Shown piece by piece: positions 32,688-41,990 of a DNA stretch of 64,000 nt. The notes beneath the pieces are model-generated. The model saw nothing but the letters and a program-made list of their open reading frames with translations, was not told the origin of the DNA and ran no database searches. The first letter of the stretch is position 1. The number at the start of each line of letters is the position of its first letter. Made by a program: the position numbers and the translations under genes. The DNA is from Streptomyces rimosus (GTDB lineage Bacteria; Actinomycetota; Actinomycetes; Streptomycetales; Streptomycetaceae), in NCBI RefSeq assembly GCF_008704655.1, contig NZ_CP023688.1:5687001-5751000 (forward strand). The letters run 5' to 3'.

Positions 32688-34478
32688 CTACTTGGCGCAG
32701 ACGTTCTTGTCGTCGGCGTTCACGTTCTGCACGCCGTCCGGCGTCTTCGTCGGCGCCTCGATCGACTTGCCCGCTCCCTGGAAGTCCTTGCCGAGGATCA
32801 GCTTCATCGGGACCTTCGGCCCCGCGTCCGCGGTGGTCTTCTTCAGCGCGCTCTTGGGCAGGCCCATCCAGGCGGCCAGGGTGGCGGCCTGGTCGGCCTG
32901 GTTGGGCGCGTACTCCAGGCGGGTCGCGGCCAGCTTCGTCGGCGCGTTGCCGGCGTTCGTCGAGAGCTTCGCGGCCTTGCTGTTCTGCAGCCAGTCCACC
33001 GTCTCCTGCGCGGCGCCGATCGGCCCGCCGCCGTTGCTGACATCGACCCGGACCTTGTCGGCCGGCGCCTTGGGAACCTGCTTGTCGTCCGAGGTGCCCT
33101 TGCCCTTCTTCTCGTCGGTCTTGGACAGCGAATGGTCGGCGCGGATCATCTGGAACAGCGGCACGGCCTTCGCCTCGTCCAGTACGACGGTCGCACGGTC
33201 CCTGGGGTTGTCCAGGACGGGCACTGTGGCGAAAGTGATGTTCTTGATGTCGACCCGGCTGAGGTCCTTGGCCAGGTCCACGAGCTTGCCCGCGCTGCCG
33301 ATGCCGGTGTCCACGGTCAGCGCCTTGGTGGCGGCCTGGGCCAGGTCGTAGAGCTTGGGCACGCTGGTCAGGGTGTCGCCGGACTTCATCTTGCGGATCA
33401 TCGAGCCGATGAACTGCTGCTGGAGCTTGATGCGGCTCAGGTCGCTGCCGGTGCCGACGGAGTGCCGGGTACGGACGAACGCCAGCGCCTGCTCGCCCTT
33501 GACGACGCTCTTGCCCGCCGGCAGGTGCAGATGGGACTTGGGGTCGTTTATCGGCTTCGCGGCGCACACCTCCACGCCGTCCACCGCCTCGGAGAGCTCC
33601 TTGACCGCGTTGAAGTCGGCCATCATGAAGTGATCTATGGACAGGCCGGTCATCTTCTCCACGGTGCGCCAGGTGCAGCCGGGGTCGCGGTCCTCCTGGC
33701 CCAGGCTGGTGTTGAAGCGGACGTTGCGCTGGCCGGGGATGGTCTTCGTGGTGCCGTTCTTCTTGGTCGGGCAGTCCGGAATGTCGGTGATCATGTCGCG
33801 GGGGATGCTCAGGGCCGTCGCGTTGGACCGGTCCTTGGAGATGTGCATCAGGATCGTGGTGTCCGCGTGGCCCACGCTGCCCGCGTCGCCGTAGCCCTGG
33901 TTGCCCTTGCCGGAGCGGGCGTCCGTCCCGATGATCAGAATGTTGACCGGGCCGTCCTTGACCGCCGGGTTCTCCTTGCCGACGTCGACCTTGGAGATGT
34001 TCCCGTTCAGCTGCTGGTAGAGGTAGAACGCGCCGCCGCAGCCCGCGACGAGGACGAAGCCGAGCGCGCCGGACGTCCAGTAGAGCGCCTTCTTCTTGGC
34101 GGACTTCTTCGGCTTGGGCTTACGGCGGCTGGGCGGGGTGCCGCCACCGCTGGTGCCACCGCCGCCGCTCGCCGAGCGGCTCCCGGCCCTCCGGTCGCGC
34201 TGGGCCGGCAGCTCGCGCGTGTCGCCGTTCTGCCGTGGCCCGCCGCGTCCAGAACCGTTTTGCCCCGTGCCGCTGCCCGGCCCCCGGGGGCCGCGGCCCT
34301 CTTCGGGTCCGGCCGCTCGGCTGCCGCGTCTGGGCGCCGGAGTCCCGCGGTCGGCCGGCTGCGGTGCCGGAGCGTCGGCAGGGTCCAGCCGCAACTCGTA
34401 GTTGCCGGTGTTGGGATCGAACACCCACTGATCAGCGGGATCGAAGTCGTCCGCTCGCCCACGGCCTTGCGCGTCCAC
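32688..34478 (-). CDS. LCP family wall-polymer ligase with LytR_C domain, 596 aa
   Basis: Fourth LCP protein. A 120-residue acidic then Arg-rich cytoplasmic region opens with DDFDPADQWVFDPNTGNYEL. A Lys-rich stretch leads into a membrane segment (about 131-152). The LCP domain shows VNILIIGTDARSGKGN, HADTTILMHISKDRSNAT, SIPRDMITDIPDC, NTSLGQEDRDPGCTWRTVEK, HFMMADFNAVKELSEAVDGV and LAFVRTRHSVGTGSDLSRIK. The C-terminal LytR_C module (about 455-560) includes VRVDVSNGGGPIGAAQETVD. The start is GTG at 34478 with GGAGG farther upstream (12 nt), so it is not certain. Confidence 0.92.
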   Translation of the reverse strand: MDAQGRGRADDFDPADQWVFDPNTGNYELRLDPADAPAPQPADRGTPAPRRGSRAAGPEEGRGPRGPGSGTGQNGSGRGGPRQNGDTRELPAQRDRRAGSRSASGGGGTSGGGTPPSRRKPKPKKSAKKKALYWTSGALGFVLVAGCGGAFYLYQQLNGNISKVDVGKENPAVKDGPVNILIIGTDARSGKGNQGYGDAGSVGHADTTILMHISKDRSNATALSIPRDMITDIPDCPTKKNGTTKTIPGQRNVRFNTSLGQEDRDPGCTWRTVEKMTGLSIDHFMMADFNAVKELSEAVDGVEVCAAKPINDPKSHLHLPAGKSVVKGEQALAFVRTRHSVGTGSDLSRIKLQQQFIGSMIRKMKSGDTLTSVPKLYDLAQAATKALTVDTGIGSAGKLVDLAKDLSRVDIKNITFATVPVLDNPRDRATVVLDEAKAVPLFQMIRADHSLSKTDEKKGKGTSDDKQVPKAPADKVRVDVSNGGGPIGAAQETVDWLQNSKAAKLSTNAGNAPTKLAATRLEYAPNQADQAATLAAWMGLPKSALKKTTADAGPKVPMKLILGKDFQGAGKSIEAPTKTPDGVQNVNADDKNVCAK

Positions 34479-34707
34479 GGTGCCTTGTGTCCTCCGTCGG
34501 TGCCACGCGGCGCCTCCCCCTCAAGGCGCTCGGTCGGTCGGTTGTGCAATGCGCGGTCAGCCTGATCGTGCGGACCGGATCGCTCACACTATCCGCCCAG
34601 TTCAGCGTCGAGCGACGCCCGTGACACATTCCACTTCCCTACAACTGGGCAATTCACCCCAACCTTTCGACAGCTTTCGATCAGCCGACTGTACCTTTGC
34701 AGAGCTT
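34479..34707. promoter_or_regulatory. Intergenic region with candidate LCP promoter
   Basis: The 229 nt between two LCP genes are AT-richer than their surroundings. On the minus strand GGATAGTGT near 34587 could be a -10 element for the gene starting at 34478. An imperfect hairpin (GCAGAGC-N19-GCTCTGC, 34699-34731) overlaps the 3' end of the upstream LCP gene. Confidence 0.4.
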
Positions 34708-35994
34708 TTATCGGCAGATCCCGCGCTCTGCGGTGGTTCCCTGGAACGTCGGCTCGGACGGCGAAGGTGAAGAGCCCGCGGAGCCATTCGCGGAATCTTC
34801 ACGCGGCCCTGACGCCGGGCCCGGCCCCGGGGGAGCGGGTGAGGGCGGTGTGGAGGTGGGCCGGACGGACACCGGGTGGTCCTTGCCCAGCTGCCGGAAG
34901 AGGCGTTCCGCGGCCGGCTGGGCGAGTTCGTCGCGATCAGCGTTGTAGCGGTACTCCTGGCGCGGAACGGTCAGGAACTGCACCTTCTCGGTCGGAATGC
35001 TGCGCAGGCCGCGTACCCATTCGTACAGACCACGCAGCGACGCCAGGTCCTCATCGGTGATCAGAGAACTCGTCGCGGCGTCCAGCAGCGGATAGAGCCG
35101 GCGGGGATTGAGCAGCACGCCATTGCTCTGGACCTTGTTCACCAGCGCCGCGAGGAACTGCTGCTGACGTTCCATGCGCTGGGTGTCGCTGCCGTCGCCC
35201 AGGCTCTTGCGGGCCCGTACGTAACCGAGCGCGTCCTCGCCGCGCAGTGTCTGCCATCCCGCCGGCAGCCGCAGATGCGCCTCGTCGTCCTTGACGGGCC
35301 GTTCCAGGCACACGTCCACCCCGTCCACCGCGTCCACCATTTTCTTGAACCCGGTGAAGTCCACGATCATGTGGTGATCGATGCGAATGCCCGTCATCTT
35401 CTCGACGGTACGGATCGAGCAGGCCGCGCCCGCGAACTCGAACGCCCAGTTGAACTGGTTGAATTGCGGCGCCGATTGCTTTCCGTCGGAACGCTTGCAT
35501 TCGGGAATCTGCACCATCAGATCCCGTGGGATGCTCACCGCCGTCGCGCTCCGCCGGTCCGCCGACGCGTGCAGCAGGATCGTGGTGTCCGAGCGCTGGG
35601 TGCCGTTGTCCGGGCCGTACTTGCCGCTGTTCTCCCCGGAGCGCCGGTCGGTGCCGATCAGCAGAACGTTCTCCGCGCCGCCCGGCTCCGATTTCGGCCG
35701 CTCCGCCTCGTACTTCTCCAGCTCGTTGCGGGTGTCGGAGTCGGTACGGATATTGCCGTCCAGTTTGGTGTAGACCAGCCAGCCGAGGCCGGCCAGGGCC
35801 AGCACCAGTGCGGAGAGCCCGACGGCGGTCCAGCGCAGCCACCGCCGCCTCGGCCCCGGCCCCGTGGACGTCGCGCCGCTCTCCGCCGTGAGGTCCAGCG
35901 GCGGCGCGGCGAGCGGGGCGTCCTGCGCACCGGTCTCGCCGGCGGGGCCCTGCGGGCCGGGCCGGCCGGACGGGTTCTCCGGGCTGTCGGTCAC
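34708..35994 (-). CDS. LCP family wall-polymer ligase, 428 aa, without LytR_C
   Basis: Fifth LCP protein. A 55-residue cytoplasmic start precedes a membrane segment (about 56-74). Catalytic motifs are ENVLLIGTDRRSGENS, RSDTTILLHASADRRSAT, SIPRDLMVQIPEC, QFNQFNWAFEFAGAACSIRT, HHMIVDFTGFKKMVDAVDGV and LGYVRARKSLGDGSDTQRME. There is no LytR_C domain; it ends in a Pro/Ser/Gly-rich tail (about 385-428) on the outside. The start is GTG at 35994 with GGGGA 8 nt upstream. A 13-bp inverted repeat lies directly before it. The TAA stop is unusual in this GC-rich setting. Confidence 0.92.
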   Translation of the reverse strand: MTDSPENPSGRPGPQGPAGETGAQDAPLAAPPLDLTAESGATSTGPGPRRRWLRWTAVGLSALVLALAGLGWLVYTKLDGNIRTDSDTRNELEKYEAERPKSEPGGAENVLLIGTDRRSGENSGKYGPDNGTQRSDTTILLHASADRRSATAVSIPRDLMVQIPECKRSDGKQSAPQFNQFNWAFEFAGAACSIRTVEKMTGIRIDHHMIVDFTGFKKMVDAVDGVDVCLERPVKDDEAHLRLPAGWQTLRGEDALGYVRARKSLGDGSDTQRMERQQQFLAALVNKVQSNGVLLNPRRLYPLLDAATSSLITDEDLASLRGLYEWVRGLRSIPTEKVQFLTVPRQEYRYNADRDELAQPAAERLFRQLGKDHPVSVRPTSTPPSPAPPGPGPASGPREDSANGSAGSSPSPSEPTFQGTTAERGICR

Positions 35995-36010
35995 GAGTGC
36001 GTCCCCATCC

Positions 36011-36051
36011 CTCCGGAGTCGGCGTCGCGCCCGCGCGGGCCGACTCCGGAG
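36011..36051. terminator. 13-bp inverted repeat between TIGR03089 gene and LCP gene
   Basis: CTCCGGAGTCGGC (36011-36023) and its exact complement (36039-36051) flank a 15-nt GC-rich loop. It lies 17 nt upstream of the LCP start and 113 nt after the TIGR03089 stop, both on the minus strand. It may end the upstream transcript or act as a leader structure. Confidence 0.6.
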
Positions 36052-36163
36052 ACCGGACGTGCGGACCCGCGCGACGGCGCCCGTACCCCAAGATCATGGC
36101 CCGCGCGGCGCCGCCCGGCCCCTCACGGAGCGCCGGGCGTCCGCCGGACGGGGGAGAGGAAGC

Positions 36164-36916
36164 TCAGAGCGCCCGGTGGGTGACCCGCTCGCTCTCCTCG
36201 CGCTTGGCCAGGCCGTCCGCGTCCAGCCGGTCCAGGTTGCGGCACAGTACGACCGAGCCGCCCGCGGCGAGCGGGGCCAGCAGCCCGGCGGACAGGCCCG
36301 CCCAGGTGTCGTACGGCAAGCCGGACAGCAGCCGGGAGCCCGCGGACAGGCCGCGCTCGGCGGCGTCGGCCAGCGCCGCCGCCACGGCCTCGGTGCCGGT
36401 CAGCTCCCGGCCGTCCACCGCGAGCGCCGGGTCCCCGGGGGCCACCGGCGCGTACGGCGCGAACCGGTCGCCCTGGCCGGGCACCTCGGCCGCGTAGTCC
36501 GCGAAGCCTTCCGGCGGCTGCGGGAAACGGCCGCCCAGCGGGCGCAGGGCCAGCGCCACCCGCTCGCCGGAGCAGGCACGCGCCTCCTCCAGCGTGTCCG
36601 GGCCGCTCACGACGAGATCGGCCGCCGCCGGGTCGCCGCCGATGTCGGCGACCACGCCGACCGAGGAGCAGGCCAGCAGCCATACGGCGGTCTGCCAGTG
36701 GGCGGGCAGCAGCAGCGCCAGCCGGTCGCCGGGTTCGGCGGCCAGGTCGTCCTGGAGGTAGTTGGCGGTCTTCGCCACCCAATTGGCGAAGGTGGCCACG
36801 GACAGTTCCACGCGCTCGCCGGTGGCATCGTCGTAGAAGGTCACCAGCGGCCGGGACGGGTCCGCGGCGAGCGCGGAACGCAGCAGGTCGGCGGGGGTGC
36901 GATCGGTGGTGTTCAT
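36164..36916 (-). CDS. TIGR03089-family protein (acyl-adenylate-enzyme-related)
   Basis: A 250-residue protein that matches the N-terminal subdomain of AMP-forming ligases: TPADLLRSALAADPSRPLVT, VATFANWVAKTANYLQDDL, RLALLLPAHWQTAVWLLACS. It lacks the ATP-binding P-loop and the C-terminal domain of real ligases, so adenylation activity is unlikely. It is conserved in actinomycetes as TIGR03089, with no known role. A TACCCT box 7 nt before the ATG suggests a leaderless transcript. It is divergent from the amidase gene, and a 13-bp hairpin lies downstream. Confidence 0.85.
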   Translation of the reverse strand: MNTTDRTPADLLRSALAADPSRPLVTFYDDATGERVELSVATFANWVAKTANYLQDDLAAEPGDRLALLLPAHWQTAVWLLACSSVGVVADIGGDPAAADLVVSGPDTLEEARACSGERVALALRPLGGRFPQPPEGFADYAAEVPGQGDRFAPYAPVAPGDPALAVDGRELTGTEAVAAALADAAERGLSAGSRLLSGLPYDTWAGLSAGLLAPLAAGGSVVLCRNLDRLDADGLAKREESERVTHRAL

Positions 36917-36923
36917 CGGCGCC

Positions 36924-36929
36924 AGGGTA
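36924..36929 (-). promoter_or_regulatory. Candidate -10 box (TACCCT) for TIGR03089 gene
   Basis: On the minus strand TACCCT ends 7 nt before the ATG at 36916, without a ribosome-binding site. Confidence 0.55.
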
Positions 36930-37009
36930 CGCGCGGCAGTGACCGGGGGTCAGCCGGACGGCGGGCGGGCACGGGGCGTGCGGGCCGACGCGCCGTCAGA
37001 TTACGAATG

Positions 37010-37022
37010 GCATGTTATGCCC
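37010..37022. promoter_or_regulatory. Small palindrome GGCAT-GTT-ATGCC before the amidase gene
   Basis: A 5-bp perfect inverted repeat with a 3-nt centre lies in the AT-rich stretch upstream of the amidase start and may be part of its promoter or an operator. Short repeats of this size can occur by chance. Confidence 0.35.
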
Positions 37023-37042
37023 TATTCGTTCACGATTTCTCC

Positions 37043-38452
37043 ATGCGTGCCATTCTTGCTACCTCGATCGCCGTGACGTGCACCGCCGCCCTCACCCTCC
37101 CGCTCGCCCTGCCCGCCGGAGCGACCGGCCCGGAACACACCGCCACCTCCACCACCCGCGCGGCCCGCGCGCCCTCCGCACAGGCCGCCCCCGACGGCAT
37201 CCCCGGCAGCACCCGCTCCCTCCCGCTGCGCCCCCTGCGGCCGTCCGACCGCGGCGCGGCAACCGGCGGCCAGGGCCTGGCCGCCTACGGCGTCGCCCCG
37301 TTCTCGCTGGTCGGCGTCGTCTGGGACGACCCGGCCGCCGTGCTCGACGGCCGCGCCCAGGTCCGTACCCGGCCCGCCGGCGGCACCGGCTGGTCCGGCT
37401 GGCAGGACATCCAGGCACACGACGACGACGCGCCCGACCCGCGCTCCTCCGAGGGGCACGGCGATTCCGTACGGGGCAGCACCGCACCCCTGTGGGTCGG
37501 CCCCTCCGACGCCGTGGAACTGCGCGTCGTCCCGGAGCACGACGGCACCGGCCGCGCACCGGAACGCCGGGCACTGCCCGCCGGAATGCACCTGGAACTC
37601 GTCGACCCCGGCGAGGACTCCACCCAGGTGCGCGCGGCGCGGACCGGCGAGAGCCGCCCGAAGCCGCCGGACGGCACCGGGACCCTCGGAAGCGTCGGCT
37701 CCGCCCTCGGCTCCCTGCTCGGCGTCTTCCGCATCCCGGCGGTCAACGCACCCACCCGCCCCCGCGACGACGGCGACGACCCGTCCACGAGCCGCCCCAG
37801 CACCCCCCGGCCCGGCACCTCCCGGCCGCCCGCCGAGTCCCGCTCGCACGTCGGCCCGCGCCCGGCCATCGTCACCCGGGCCGGCTGGGGCGCCGACGAG
37901 AGGCTGCGCGAGCGGGACTTCGCCTACACCAGGACCGTCAAGGCGGCCTTCCTCCACCACAGCGCCACCGGCAACAACTACACGTGCGGGCAGGCCCCTT
38001 CCGTCCTGCGCAGCATCTACCGCTACCACGTCAAGAGCAGCGGCTGGCGGGACATGGGCTACAACTTCCTCATCGACAAGTGCGGCACCGTCTACGAAGG
38101 CCGCGCGGGCGGCGTCACCAAGCCGGTCAAGGGCGCGCACACCCGCGGCTTCAACGAGAACACCATGGGCATCGCCGTTCTCGGGACGTTCGAGAATGCA
38201 AACCCGCCAACCTCCGCCGTTTCCGCGGTGGCGCGGCTGGCGGCGTGGAAACTCGGGCTGTACGGAATGGACCCGCGCACCACAACATCCCTAGTTTCCG
38301 GCGGAGGCAACCGGTACAAGAAGGGCACCCGGGCTAGGCTGCACGTCATCTCGGGCCACCGGGACGGCTTCTCCACCGAGTGCCCCGGTGACCGCCTCTA
38401 CGGGAAACTCGGCAGCGTACGCAGTTCCGCGGCGCGCCTTCAGGGGCGCTGA
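37043..38452 (+). CDS. Secreted N-acetylmuramoyl-L-alanine amidase/peptidoglycan recognition protein
   Basis: A 469-residue exported protein. The signal peptide covers about 1-26. Residues 30-260 form a domain of unknown function with a Trp-rich strand (TGWSGWQDIQAHDD), then a Pro/Arg/Ser-rich linker. The amidase_2/PGRP domain occupies about 275-469: TRAGWGADERL, first zinc His in KAAFLHHSATGNN, the tyrosine segment DMGYNFLIDKCGTVYEGR, second His in VISGHRDGF and the Cys in STECPGDRLY. It should cleave the bond between MurNAc and L-Ala in peptidoglycan. An in-frame ATG at 37007 is an alternative start, but the Arg-containing signal peptide begins at 37043. Confidence 0.9.
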   Translation: MRAILATSIAVTCTAALTLPLALPAGATGPEHTATSTTRAARAPSAQAAPDGIPGSTRSLPLRPLRPSDRGAATGGQGLAAYGVAPFSLVGVVWDDPAAVLDGRAQVRTRPAGGTGWSGWQDIQAHDDDAPDPRSSEGHGDSVRGSTAPLWVGPSDAVELRVVPEHDGTGRAPERRALPAGMHLELVDPGEDSTQVRAARTGESRPKPPDGTGTLGSVGSALGSLLGVFRIPAVNAPTRPRDDGDDPSTSRPSTPRPGTSRPPAESRSHVGPRPAIVTRAGWGADERLRERDFAYTRTVKAAFLHHSATGNNYTCGQAPSVLRSIYRYHVKSSGWRDMGYNFLIDKCGTVYEGRAGGVTKPVKGAHTRGFNENTMGIAVLGTFENANPPTSAVSAVARLAAWKLGLYGMDPRTTTSLVSGGGNRYKKGTRARLHVISGHRDGFSTECPGDRLYGKLGSVRSSAARLQGR

Positions 38453-38525
38453 AAGTCCGTTCGAAAGCATCTGCCTACACTGGTCCGCCGACCGGCCGAC
38501 CCCAGCAGGAAGCAGAGAAGACAAG

Positions 38526-39608
38526 GTGACAGAAGCGATCCTCCTGGTCGGCGGCAAGGGCACCCGACTGCGCCCGCTGACGGTGCACACGCCCAAGCCC
38601 ATGGTCCCGGCCGCCGGTGTCCCCTTCCTCACCCACCAGCTGGCGCGCGCCCGCGCGGCGGGCGTGGAGCACATCGTGCTGGCCACCTCCTACCTCGCCG
38701 AGGTCTTCGAGCCGTACTTCGGCGACGGGTCCGCGCTCGGTCTGCACCTGGAGTACGTCACCGAGGAGGAGCCGCTGGGCACCGGCGGCGCCATCCGCAA
38801 CGTCGCCTCCCGCCTCCACTCGGCACCCGACGACCCGGTCCTGATCTTCAACGGGGACATCCTCACCGGGCTGGACATCGAAGCCCTGGTCGACACCCAC
38901 CGCACCGCGGGCGCCGATGTCTCGCTGCACCTGACCAAGGTCGCCGACCCGCGCGCCTTCGGCCTGGTGCCCACCGACGAAACCGGCCGGGTCACCGCCT
39001 TCCTGGAGAAGCCGCAGACGCCCGAGGAGATCGTCACCGACCAGATCAACGCGGGCGCCTACGTCTTCAACCGCTCGGTCATCGACACCATCCCCACCGG
39101 CCGCCCGGTCTCCGTCGAGCGCGAGACCTTCCCTGGCCTGCTGGCGGACGGCGCCCACCTCCAGGGCATGGTCGACTCCACCTACTGGCTCGACCTGGGC
39201 ACCCCGCACGCCTTCGTCCGCGGCTCCGCCGACCTGGTGCTGGGCCGCGCCCCGTCCCCGGCCGTCCCCGGCCGCTGCGGCGACCGGCTGGTGCTGGACA
39301 CCGCCGACGTCGCCCCGGACGCCAAGCTCACCGGCGGCACGGCCATCGGCCCCCGGGCCCGGGTCGGCGCGGGCGCGCGTATCGACGGCAGCACGGTCCT
39401 GGAGGGCGCCGTCGTCGAGCCCGGCGCCCGCGTCCACGACTCGCTGATCGGCGTCGGGGCCCGCATCGGCGCCCGTACGGTCCTGGAAGGCGCGGTCATC
39501 GGCGACGGCGCGGTGATCGGCGCCGACAACGAGCTGCTCGACGGCATACGGGTGTGGTGCGGCGCGCAGATACCGGAGGCGTCGGTGCGGTTCTCCTCGG
39601 ACCAGTAG
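38526..39608 (+). CDS. Sugar-1-phosphate nucleotidyltransferase (NDP-mannose/GDP-mannose pyrophosphorylase-like)
   Basis: A 360-residue enzyme that would activate a hexose-1-phosphate with a nucleoside triphosphate. The start EAILLVGGKGTRLRPLTVHT with TPKPMVPAAG is the nucleotide- and substrate-binding signature; FNGDILTGLD provides the metal-binding Asp and FLEKPQTPEE the sugar-contact loop. The C-terminal third is a hexapeptide left-handed helix (GARVGAGARIDGSTVLEGAV). The GTG at 38526 is preceded by AGAGAAGACAAG. Relatives are annotated as mannose-1-phosphate guanylyltransferase. Together with manB and manA in this window it would give GDP-mannose. The nucleotide is not proven. Confidence 0.88.
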   Translation: MTEAILLVGGKGTRLRPLTVHTPKPMVPAAGVPFLTHQLARARAAGVEHIVLATSYLAEVFEPYFGDGSALGLHLEYVTEEEPLGTGGAIRNVASRLHSAPDDPVLIFNGDILTGLDIEALVDTHRTAGADVSLHLTKVADPRAFGLVPTDETGRVTAFLEKPQTPEEIVTDQINAGAYVFNRSVIDTIPTGRPVSVERETFPGLLADGAHLQGMVDSTYWLDLGTPHAFVRGSADLVLGRAPSPAVPGRCGDRLVLDTADVAPDAKLTGGTAIGPRARVGAGARIDGSTVLEGAVVEPGARVHDSLIGVGARIGARTVLEGAVIGDGAVIGADNELLDGIRVWCGAQIPEASVRFSSDQ

Positions 39609-39692
39609 GCCGCTCCTCTTCGGGCAGGCAGGACGGGGGAGACCCCTGCCACTCCGGGACCTCGCGCCCCGTCACCGCGCACCCGCATCACT

Positions 39693-39698
39693 TACCCT
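39693..39698 (+). promoter_or_regulatory. Candidate -10 box (TACCCT) for the DNA glycosylase gene
   Basis: TACCCT ends 6 nt (GGCCGG) before the ATG at 39705, consistent with a leaderless transcript. Confidence 0.55.
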
Positions 39699-39704
39699 GG
39701 CCGG

Positions 39705-40619
39705 ATGCCCGCCCCCCTCCGCCGCACCTGGGTCCCGCCCGGCCCGTACGACCTGCACCGGACCCTCGGTGTGCTCGGGCGCGGGCCCGGCGACCCGGCG
39801 TTCCGGGTGGCGGACGGCGCCGTCCGGCGGGCCAGCCGTACACCGCTGGGCCCGGCCACCCTGTGCGTACGGGCGCGGCCCGGCGCAGGGGAGATCGAGG
39901 CCGAGGCATGGGGGCCGGGCGCCGCATGGATGCTGGACGGACTGCCCGCCCTGCTGGGCGAGGGGGACGATCCGGCGGCCTTCACCCCGCGGCACCGCCT
40001 CGTCCATGAGGCGCGCCGCCGCCACCCCGGCGTACGACTGGCCCGTACCGGCCTGGTCCTGGAGTCGCTGATCCCCTCGATCCTGGAGCAGAAGGTCACC
40101 TCCGACGAGGCGTACCGCGCCTGGCGCCTCCTCCTCCAGCGGCACGGCGAGCCCGCGCCCGGCCCCTGGGACCGGCTGCGCGTGATGCCCGATCCGCGCG
40201 GCTGGGCGCTGATCCCGTCCTGGGAATGGCACCGCGCGGGCGTCGACGACAAACGGTCGGCCACGATCCTGCGGGCCGTACGCGTCGCCCGCCGCCTGGA
40301 AGAGGCCGCGGCCATGGACCTGCCGGACGCCCTGCACCGGCTCCAGCTGGTCCAGGGCATCGGCCCGTGGACGGCCGCCGAGGCGCTCCAGCGCTCCAAC
40401 GGCGCGCCCGACGCGATCACCGTCGGCGACCTGCACCTGCCGCGCATCGTCGGCTACGCGCTGACCGGGCGGCGCGACGGCACCGACGAGCAGATGCTCG
40501 AACTGCTCGCCCCCTACGAGGGCCAGCGCCACCGCGCCACCCGCTTCATCCTGCTGTCGGGCCGCACCCTGCCGCGCCGCGCGCCGCGCTTTCCCGTCGG
40601 GAACATCGCGCCGCTGTAG
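39705..40619 (+). CDS. DNA-3-methyladenine glycosylase II-like (HhH-GPD) protein
   Basis: A 304-residue base-excision repair protein of the AlkA type. The helix-hairpin-helix is LQLVQGIGPWTAAEALQRS (about 206-224) and the catalytic Asp is in TVGDLHLPRIVG. An N-terminal beta domain (about 1-95) precedes the all-alpha part with LEQKVTSDEAYRAWRLLL. It lacks the Cys motif of an iron-sulfur cluster, as expected for AlkA. It would remove alkylated bases. A box TACCCT 6 nt before the ATG suggests a leaderless transcript. The stop is only 15 nt from the stop of convergent fbiB. Confidence 0.86.
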   Translation: MPAPLRRTWVPPGPYDLHRTLGVLGRGPGDPAFRVADGAVRRASRTPLGPATLCVRARPGAGEIEAEAWGPGAAWMLDGLPALLGEGDDPAAFTPRHRLVHEARRRHPGVRLARTGLVLESLIPSILEQKVTSDEAYRAWRLLLQRHGEPAPGPWDRLRVMPDPRGWALIPSWEWHRAGVDDKRSATILRAVRVARRLEEAAAMDLPDALHRLQLVQGIGPWTAAEALQRSNGAPDAITVGDLHLPRIVGYALTGRRDGTDEQMLELLAPYEGQRHRATRFILLSGRTLPRRAPRFPVGNIAPL

Positions 40620-40634
40620 CGGGCGTACGAACGC

Positions 40635-41990
40635 TCAGCGCACCACGACGAAGTCGTCGCCCGCGCGCGCCGGGCGCGGCCGGGGCGGTGCCGCGGGGCG
40701 GCCCACGGCCACCGCGCCCATCGGGTCCCAGCCGGCCGGCAGGCCCAGCACGTCCCGTACGACATCGCGGCAGAACATCGTCGAGGACACCCACGCCGAG
40801 CCCAGCCGCTCCCCGGCCAGCGCGACCAGGAAGTTCTGGATGCCCGCGCCGTTGGCGACGACGAACATCTCCCGCTCGGCGGCGTTGCGCCGCGCGTCCG
40901 GATACGTGTGGGAGCCGTCCATCACCAGGCACGGCACGACCAGGTACGGCGCATTGCGCAGCACATCCCCGCGGCGCACCCGCTTGGCGATCGACTCCTC
41001 GCTGAAGCCGTCTCCGCGCAGGTCGGCGATCCACGCCTCCCGCATCGCGTCCAGCAGTTCCGTACGCGAGCGCTCGGACTCCAGGAGGACGAAGCGCCAG
41101 GGCGTGGTGTGGTGCGGTGCGGGCGCGGTGACCGCGGCGGCGACCGCGCGCCGGACCGCGCCCGGGTCCACCGGGTCGTCGGTGAACTCGCGGACCGTAC
41201 GCCGCAGGGTCACCGCTTCCCGTACGGCCTCGGAGGTGCCCAGCCGGAACATGTCGTTCTCGGCGGTGCGCACCAGGTCCCGGGCCCCGGCGTCGTCCCC
41301 GTCGCCGGCCTCGTCCGTACCGCCGTCGCGCACCACGTGGGGCAGGCCGCGGACCACCGCGACCGGCAGCCCCTCGGCCTTGCCCTTCACCAGGTCGCCC
41401 GCCGCGGCCAGTTCGTCGGCGGTGGCGACCACCGTCGCGCTGAGCGGATTGCCGTACGCGTCCACGCCGCCGCGCAGGTCGTCCAGCACCCGTACCCCGG
41501 CAGCGCCGATCGCGACATCCGTCAGCCCGCTGCGCCACGGCCGCCCGAAGGTGTCGGTGACGACGACGCCGACGCGCACGCCCAGCGCGGCCAGCAGCCC
41601 GTCGCGGATCGCGCGGGCCGAGGCGTCCGGGTCCTCGGGCAGCAACAGCACGGTTCCGGCCGCGGTGTTGGAGGCGTCCACGCCCGCCGCCGCCATGACC
41701 AGGCCCTGCCGGTTCTCCACGATGCGCAGCGTGCCGCGGCGCGCCACGACCCGTACCGTCTCCTGGTCGATGGCCGCCTCGCGGTCGGCGGCCTCCATGA
41801 TCCGGCCCTCCGCCTTGCTGACGATCTTCGAGGTCACCAGCAGCACGTCGCCGTCGGCCAGACCGGGCAGCCCGGCACCGGCCGCCGCGGCCGCGATGAT
41901 CTTGGCCAGGTCGTCGCCGGGCCGCACCTCGGGGATGCCGGGCAGCGCCCACACCCGGTACGCGGGGGCGGCGGCACCGGGGTCGCTCAT
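40635..41990 (-). CDS. fbiB: Bifunctional F420-0:gamma-glutamyl ligase / FMN reductase (FbiB)
   Basis: A 451-residue two-domain enzyme of coenzyme F420 synthesis. The N-terminal domain (about 1-245) adds glutamates to F420-0: [47 protein letters not shown]. The C-terminal nitroreductase-like domain (about 250-451) has [20 protein letters not shown] and [18 protein letters not shown]; in actinobacteria it reduces dehydro-F420-0. A short acidic linker joins the domains. The ATG overlaps the fbiA stop (ATGA), so both are coupled. The longer in-frame extension upstream is rejected because fbiA occupies it. Confidence 0.96.
   Translation of the reverse strand: MSDPGAAAPAYRVWALPGIPEVRPGDDLAKIIAAAAAGAGLPGLADGDVLLVTSKIVSKAEGRIMEAADREAAIDQETVRVVARRGTLRIVENRQGLVMAAAGVDASNTAAGTVLLLPEDPDASARAIRDGLLAALGVRVGVVVTDTFGRPWRSGLTDVAIGAAGVRVLDDLRGGVDAYGNPLSATVVATADELAAAGDLVKGKAEGLPVAVVRGLPHVVRDGGTDEAGDGDDAGARDLVRTAENDMFRLGTSEAVREAVTLRRTVREFTDDPVDPGAVRRAVAAAVTAPAPHHTTPWRFVLLESERSRTELLDAMREAWIADLRGDGFSEESIAKRVRRGDVLRNAPYLVVPCLVMDGSHTYPDARRNAAEREMFVVANGAGIQNFLVALAGERLGSAWVSSTMFCRDVVRDVLGLPAGWDPMGAVAVGRPAAPPRPRPARAGDDFVVVR

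Noticed and set aside
31587..34565. A 992-codon plus-strand open frame opposite two LCP genes
   Set aside because: The opposite strand has complete LCP domains with all catalytic motifs; this frame has no domain and poor codon bias.
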